The position numbers were made by a program, and so were the translations under genes. From assembly GCA_020638695.1 (NCBI GenBank), contig JACKIB010000018.1:1-64000 (forward strand): DNA of 64,000 nucleotides. Reading direction: 5' to 3'. This document shows, in pieces, positions 60,650 through 64,000 of the stretch. The notes beneath the pieces were generated by a model. That model worked only from the letters and a program-made list of their open reading frames with translations. It did no database searches and was not told the origin of the DNA. This stretch comes from Planctomycetota bacterium (lineage in GTDB: Bacteria; Planctomycetota; UBA1135; UBA2386). Positions within the stretch are counted from its first letter, which is position 1. Every line of letters starts with the position of its first letter.

Positions 60650-62893
60650 CTACTTCTTCTCCGGGGGCTTGCCGCCAGTCGACTTGGGCTTGCCCCGGGC
60701 AGACGTATCTTCTTTTTCGAGAAGCTTTTGCGCTTCCTTCTCGATGCGCAACTCGGCGTCGCGGGTCTTCCGCACCCCCTCGAGCACTCCGGCCACGCTC
60801 TCCAGGTGGCGCATGTTGCTGATCACCTCTTCGAGGACCTGGATGATCTCGCCGTAAGTCGCAACTGCGACGGATCTTAGATCCTTGGAGCCGATCCGCG
60901 CGAAGTCCTCGACCTCCTGCGCGGAGGTCAGGAACGTGTCCTTGGCCAGCTTCTCCAGCGGGTGCTGGATCGCCCGCCGCTGCCCCGCGATCTGCGAAGG
61001 GTTGAGGATGCGGTTGTTCTGGTACTCGTCGAGGATCTGCCGGTAGGCGTCGCCCAGGTGCTGGACCTGCTTCTGCAGGGCACGCTGGTCGCGCGCGATC
61101 GCCTGGATCCGCCATGCCGCTTGCTTGGCCCGCGGGTCGCTGTCGGTCGGGGAGATGATCTCCTCGAGTTCGAGCTTGTAGCCCTTCTCCTTCTCGAGAA
61201 TGCGCATGAGCTCTGACCGCCGCTCCGCTTGGCGACGGTGCAGATCCTCCATCAGCTTCTCCTCGCTCACCACCCGCAACGTCAGCACATCGCTGTTGCC
61301 GGTGTGCGGTTCGCCGGGGGCGAAGTTGTCGACCGCCTCGAACTTGATCGACAGGAGCATGCCGGGACGGATCGGGTTCTTCGGGTTGAGCGGCCCGAGC
61401 TGCAGATTGTTGCGGCTCAGCAGGTCGAACACCACGCGCTGCTCGTACTGGGTCTCCGCCTCGCGCGTGTCGGGCTGCCGCATGTCCTCGAACGCGACGT
61501 CTTCCCACGGCACCTCTTTCTTGTCCGCGCCAGCGGGCGGGGTGCCGTCCTCGGCGACACCCGAGATGCGCAGTTTCGACGCGACCTTGGTGATCCCGAA
61601 GTCGTCACGGATCCGCAGCATGCCGGGGATCAGCGCCTTGTACACGATCATCGAGCCGATGCCCGCGGTCTTGAACTCGACCGCCGGGGCGCGATCGGGC
61701 GCGACCCGGACGAACAGCTTCGGCGGCTTGTTGGTGCCCAGCCCATCGACGTCCTCGACGTCGAGCGTCAGCACGCCGCTCTCCTTGGGCTCGAAGGACC
61801 CCTCGAACTGCAGCGCCGCGCCATCGAGCGTGAACGCCTGCTTGATGTCTCGACCGTAGGTCAGGAACGCCTTGCCGAGGCCCTTGGTCGAGCGGCCGCG
61901 GAACGTCAGCTTGGTTCCGGCCGGGATCTTGATGTCGCCTTCGGATGCCTTGACCGCGTCCGGCTCCAGCTGGGTGTACTTGGGGTAGTTGCGGGTGATC
62001 ACCAGGCCCTCGAGCATCGGTCGCTTGACCAACTCGATCCGCAGCGGGGCGGTCAGCCCGTCGCCGCCGTGAGCGCGCAGCGTCACGTTCGAGATCAACG
62101 ACTCGAGCAGCCAGGTGAAACGGGCACCGGACTGTTCACCACCGGACATCGCCATCGGCTCTCGGCCAGTGGTCCCGTCGGCGTACTCGTAGTCGATGAA
62201 CACCTGCTCCGGAACCACTCCGTTGGCCGCAACCTCGATCATCACGTCGTTGCCCTCGGGCACGCGCATGACACCGCCATTGGCGTCGACCGCGAACGAC
62301 AGCAGGCTGGCCCGCGGCCAGTCCTCCGTCGACATGAACAGGTTGCGCTTGGCCCACAGGATCAGCGACCCGGAGTCGAGCGCCGCCCACGTGCCGGTGA
62401 CTGCCAGACAGCCGAGCATGGCAGCGCCGAACCGGCGCACCCGACCGAGGTCGAGGGCCGCGCCATCGCGCAGACGATCGACCTTGGTGCGCACGTCGTC
62501 GACCACCGTCTGCATCAGTTCCTGCGACTCGGCGCCGGCGTGACCGCGCGCCAGCGAGCGCTCGAACTGCACCGCCGAGATCAGCGACTGGCTCAGCCCG
62601 CGCTCACCGCGCTCCATCGCCAGCGCCATCTCGTCGTCGTCCAGCTGGATGCGCATCGGGCGGACCAGCCGGCGCAGCACCAGCACCCATGCGATCACCA
62701 AGAAGATGCCGAGCATGCAGCCGCGGTACACCTGCTCGAGGCGGAGCGTTCGGTCGAGGGCGAAGCTCACCAGCATGAAGGTGACCGCCGCCACGGCGAA
62801 CACCGCCAAGCCCTCGATCCAGATACCGGTCCGCGCGCGGCCGCGCAGGTGGGCGAACAATTGCGCCGGAGTCCGGCCTGGAGATCCGCTCAT
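60650..62893 (-). CDS. DUF4175-like membrane protein
   Basis: 747 residues. Two N-terminal helices (~25-70) and another near 155-175, followed by a large extracytoplasmic region with repeated beta domains and a C-terminal helical segment (~560-720, RRQAERRSELMRILEKEKG and IGSKDLRSVAVATYGEII). Such proteins precede coiled-coil proteins in envelope operons. The ATG at 62893 overlaps the stop of the upstream gene. Confidence 0.8.
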   Translation of the reverse strand: MSGSPGRTPAQLFAHLRGRARTGIWIEGLAVFAVAAVTFMLVSFALDRTLRLEQVYRGCMLGIFLVIAWVLVLRRLVRPMRIQLDDDEMALAMERGERGLSQSLISAVQFERSLARGHAGAESQELMQTVVDDVRTKVDRLRDGAALDLGRVRRFGAAMLGCLAVTGTWAALDSGSLILWAKRNLFMSTEDWPRASLLSFAVDANGGVMRVPEGNDVMIEVAANGVVPEQVFIDYEYADGTTGREPMAMSGGEQSGARFTWLLESLISNVTLRAHGGDGLTAPLRIELVKRPMLEGLVITRNYPKYTQLEPDAVKASEGDIKIPAGTKLTFRGRSTKGLGKAFLTYGRDIKQAFTLDGAALQFEGSFEPKESGVLTLDVEDVDGLGTNKPPKLFVRVAPDRAPAVEFKTAGIGSMIVYKALIPGMLRIRDDFGITKVASKLRISGVAEDGTPPAGADKKEVPWEDVAFEDMRQPDTREAETQYEQRVVFDLLSRNNLQLGPLNPKNPIRPGMLLSIKFEAVDNFAPGEPHTGNSDVLTLRVVSEEKLMEDLHRRQAERRSELMRILEKEKGYKLELEEIISPTDSDPRAKQAAWRIQAIARDQRALQKQVQHLGDAYRQILDEYQNNRILNPSQIAGQRRAIQHPLEKLAKDTFLTSAQEVEDFARIGSKDLRSVAVATYGEIIQVLEEVISNMRHLESVAGVLEGVRKTRDAELRIEKEAQKLLEKEDTSARGKPKSTGGKPPEKK

Positions 62894-64000
62894 AGCAGGT
62901 TCCACATCTTGCGCAGCCACCACTCGAGCGAGAGCAGCAGGAGCACCACGGCAACGGTGATCCAGCTGTCCCACATCGCGTGCGGGGTGCGGAACTTCTC
63001 GATCTTGGTCCGTGACTTGATGTCGTCGACCGCCTTGAGCAGCTCGGCCGGATTCGCCAACAACTTGCCACCCTTGGCCCCGGCGATCGCGCCGAGCTCG
63101 GCGAGATCCACGGGCCCTTCCTTCTCGACCGCCGAAGCGACGACTTGGAAGGTCGCTTCGGTCTTGGTCTTGTCGTCGACCGCCACCGGCGCGAGCCGGA
63201 AGAAGCCGGTCTTCAACGGCCGGTAGGAGCCCTCGAATCGCCCGGGCTGCCCGGCGATCGGCCGCAGCTCGAGGTTCTCCGGCACCTCCTTCTCGCGCGT
63301 CAGCTGCAGCGTGTAGCTCGGCGCCGACAGCGGTTGGTAGGTGTCGTCCTTGGCTTCGACGACGATCTTCAGCGGCTCACCGAGCTCGAGCTTCTCGCCG
63401 CTGGTCTCGATGCGCAGCCGGCTCGATCCGGCGGTGAGACGCCCCTCGAACAGGTAGCGAATGCTCTTCACCCAGAAGCGGTTGTACTGCTCCTCGAAGC
63501 GGCTGCGCCACCGGTAGGTCTCGTCGGTGCCGGAGAACATCACCCGGCCGGCGCCGAAGAAGTGGGTCGCAATCACCGGCATCGGCTCGGTGCCCTCGCG
63601 GAAGCCGTGCGAAGCGTTGGTCACCGCCAGCACTCGCGCGGCCGGCTTGCCGCGCAGCACCGGGAAGGTGAAGTGCCAGCCTGGCATCTGGCTCCACATG
63701 ATCGCGTTGGTGTCGCGGTCCGAATCGAGCAGTCGCATCGCCGGGTGGTCGCGTCCCTGGGGGGTCAGCTCGAACGGATAGGCGTAGCCGAAGCCCCTGC
63801 CCATGCCGCCGACCAGCCGCGCCAACGGCATGTTGGCGACCACCGGCAGCAAGTCGGCGATCGGCGCGGTGTTGGCCGACGCTTCCATCGCGTCAGCGCT
63901 GTACTTCTCACCGGCGATCCACCACAACCCGGCGCCGTTCTCTTCGACTTCGCGGGCGACCATCTGGCAGAACTCGCGATCGAGCAGGTTCGGGTCCGGG
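62890..64000 (-). CDS. Amidotransferase-like membrane protein, C-terminal part (cut by window edge)
   Basis: 370 codons lie inside the window and the frame is open at 64000 (DPNLLDREFCQMVAREV enters from outside). GAGLWWIAGEKYS and LLPVVANMPLARL recall the class-I glutamine-amidotransferase-like domain that follows a vWA/BatA-type region in planctomycete membrane proteins. THFFGAGRVMFSGTDETYRW, two beta domains and a final membrane helix (WITVAVVLLLLSLEWWL) follow. The true start is beyond the window. Confidence 0.8.
   Translation of the reverse strand, partial: PDPNLLDREFCQMVAREVEENGAGLWWIAGEKYSADAMEASANTAPIADLLPVVANMPLARLVGGMGRGFGYAYPFELTPQGRDHPAMRLLDSDRDTNAIMWSQMPGWHFTFPVLRGKPAARVLAVTNASHGFREGTEPMPVIATHFFGAGRVMFSGTDETYRWRSRFEEQYNRFWVKSIRYLFEGRLTAGSSRLRIETSGEKLELGEPLKIVVEAKDDTYQPLSAPSYTLQLTREKEVPENLELRPIAGQPGRFEGSYRPLKTGFFRLAPVAVDDKTKTEATFQVVASAVEKEGPVDLAELGAIAGAKGGKLLANPAELLKAVDDIKSRTKIEKFRTPHAMWDSWITVAVVLLLLSLEWWLRKMWNLL

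Overview
This 64 kb window is very GC-rich, gene-dense chromosomal DNA. I place it, by inference only, in Planctomycetota or a neighbouring lineage. The reasons are an NPCBM/NEW2 domain protein, a protein with a TIGR02996-type N-terminus, two phytanoyl-CoA dioxygenase-like enzymes, giant secreted subtilases with a TIG-like domain, and an operon of a long membrane protein followed by a coiled-coil protein. No rRNA or tRNA gene was seen.

Layout. 0-4 kb: relics of palindromic mini-elements, a VOC/cupin protein, and a translationally coupled pair of an AlbA_2/Schlafen-type ATPase and a ParA-like ATPase. 4-17 kb: three ~1,300-residue S8 subtilases in tandem on the minus strand, with near-identical 3' thirds. 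17-24 kb: alkylation repair (Ada-AlkA fusion coupled to Ogt), a PhyH oxygenase, a BadF-type kinase, a GHL10-type glycoside hydrolase and a UDP-sugar dehydrogenase. 24-27.3 kb: a lower-GC island with a Cys-rich secreted protein and a coupled lipoprotein gene split by a complete insertion sequence. 27-38 kb: an exported protein, a GT2, a TetR regulator and a long operon for lipoyl synthase and a 2-oxoacid dehydrogenase complex (E1alpha, E1beta, E2, a second E1alpha, E3, a membrane protein). 38-43 kb: a second PhyH protein, a methyltransferase/Wzm/Wzt polysaccharide export operon, a peroxiredoxin and a mini-element array. 43-52 kb: an RRM protein, a zinc-ribbon protein, a BtuCDF/Fec-type importer, a DUF4240 protein, an acetolactate-decarboxylase-like lipoprotein, an LRR-like protein and an alpha/beta hydrolase. 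52-64 kb: a minus-strand envelope operon entering from beyond position 64000: an amidotransferase-like membrane protein, a DUF4175-like membrane protein, a coiled-coil protein, a repeat-type exported protein, an NPCBM protein, one catalytically complete HtrA and two HtrA homologues that have lost the catalytic triad.

Most notable observations. (1) Three families of 168-182 bp palindrome-ended elements are all bounded by CTAG and joined head to tail through a shared CTAG. (2) A 1,642 bp IS with 14 bp perfect terminal repeats and a perfect 8 bp target duplication splits a lipoprotein gene, which can be reconstructed exactly, although the IS transposase is itself frameshifted. (3) An in-frame UGA is followed after one base by a perfect 10 bp stem-loop, and the frame then continues for 80 codons. 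(4) Two pseudoproteases are coupled to one active HtrA. (5) There are two E1alpha genes but only one E1beta and one E2. (6) A ~185 bp two-hairpin repeat occurs three times.
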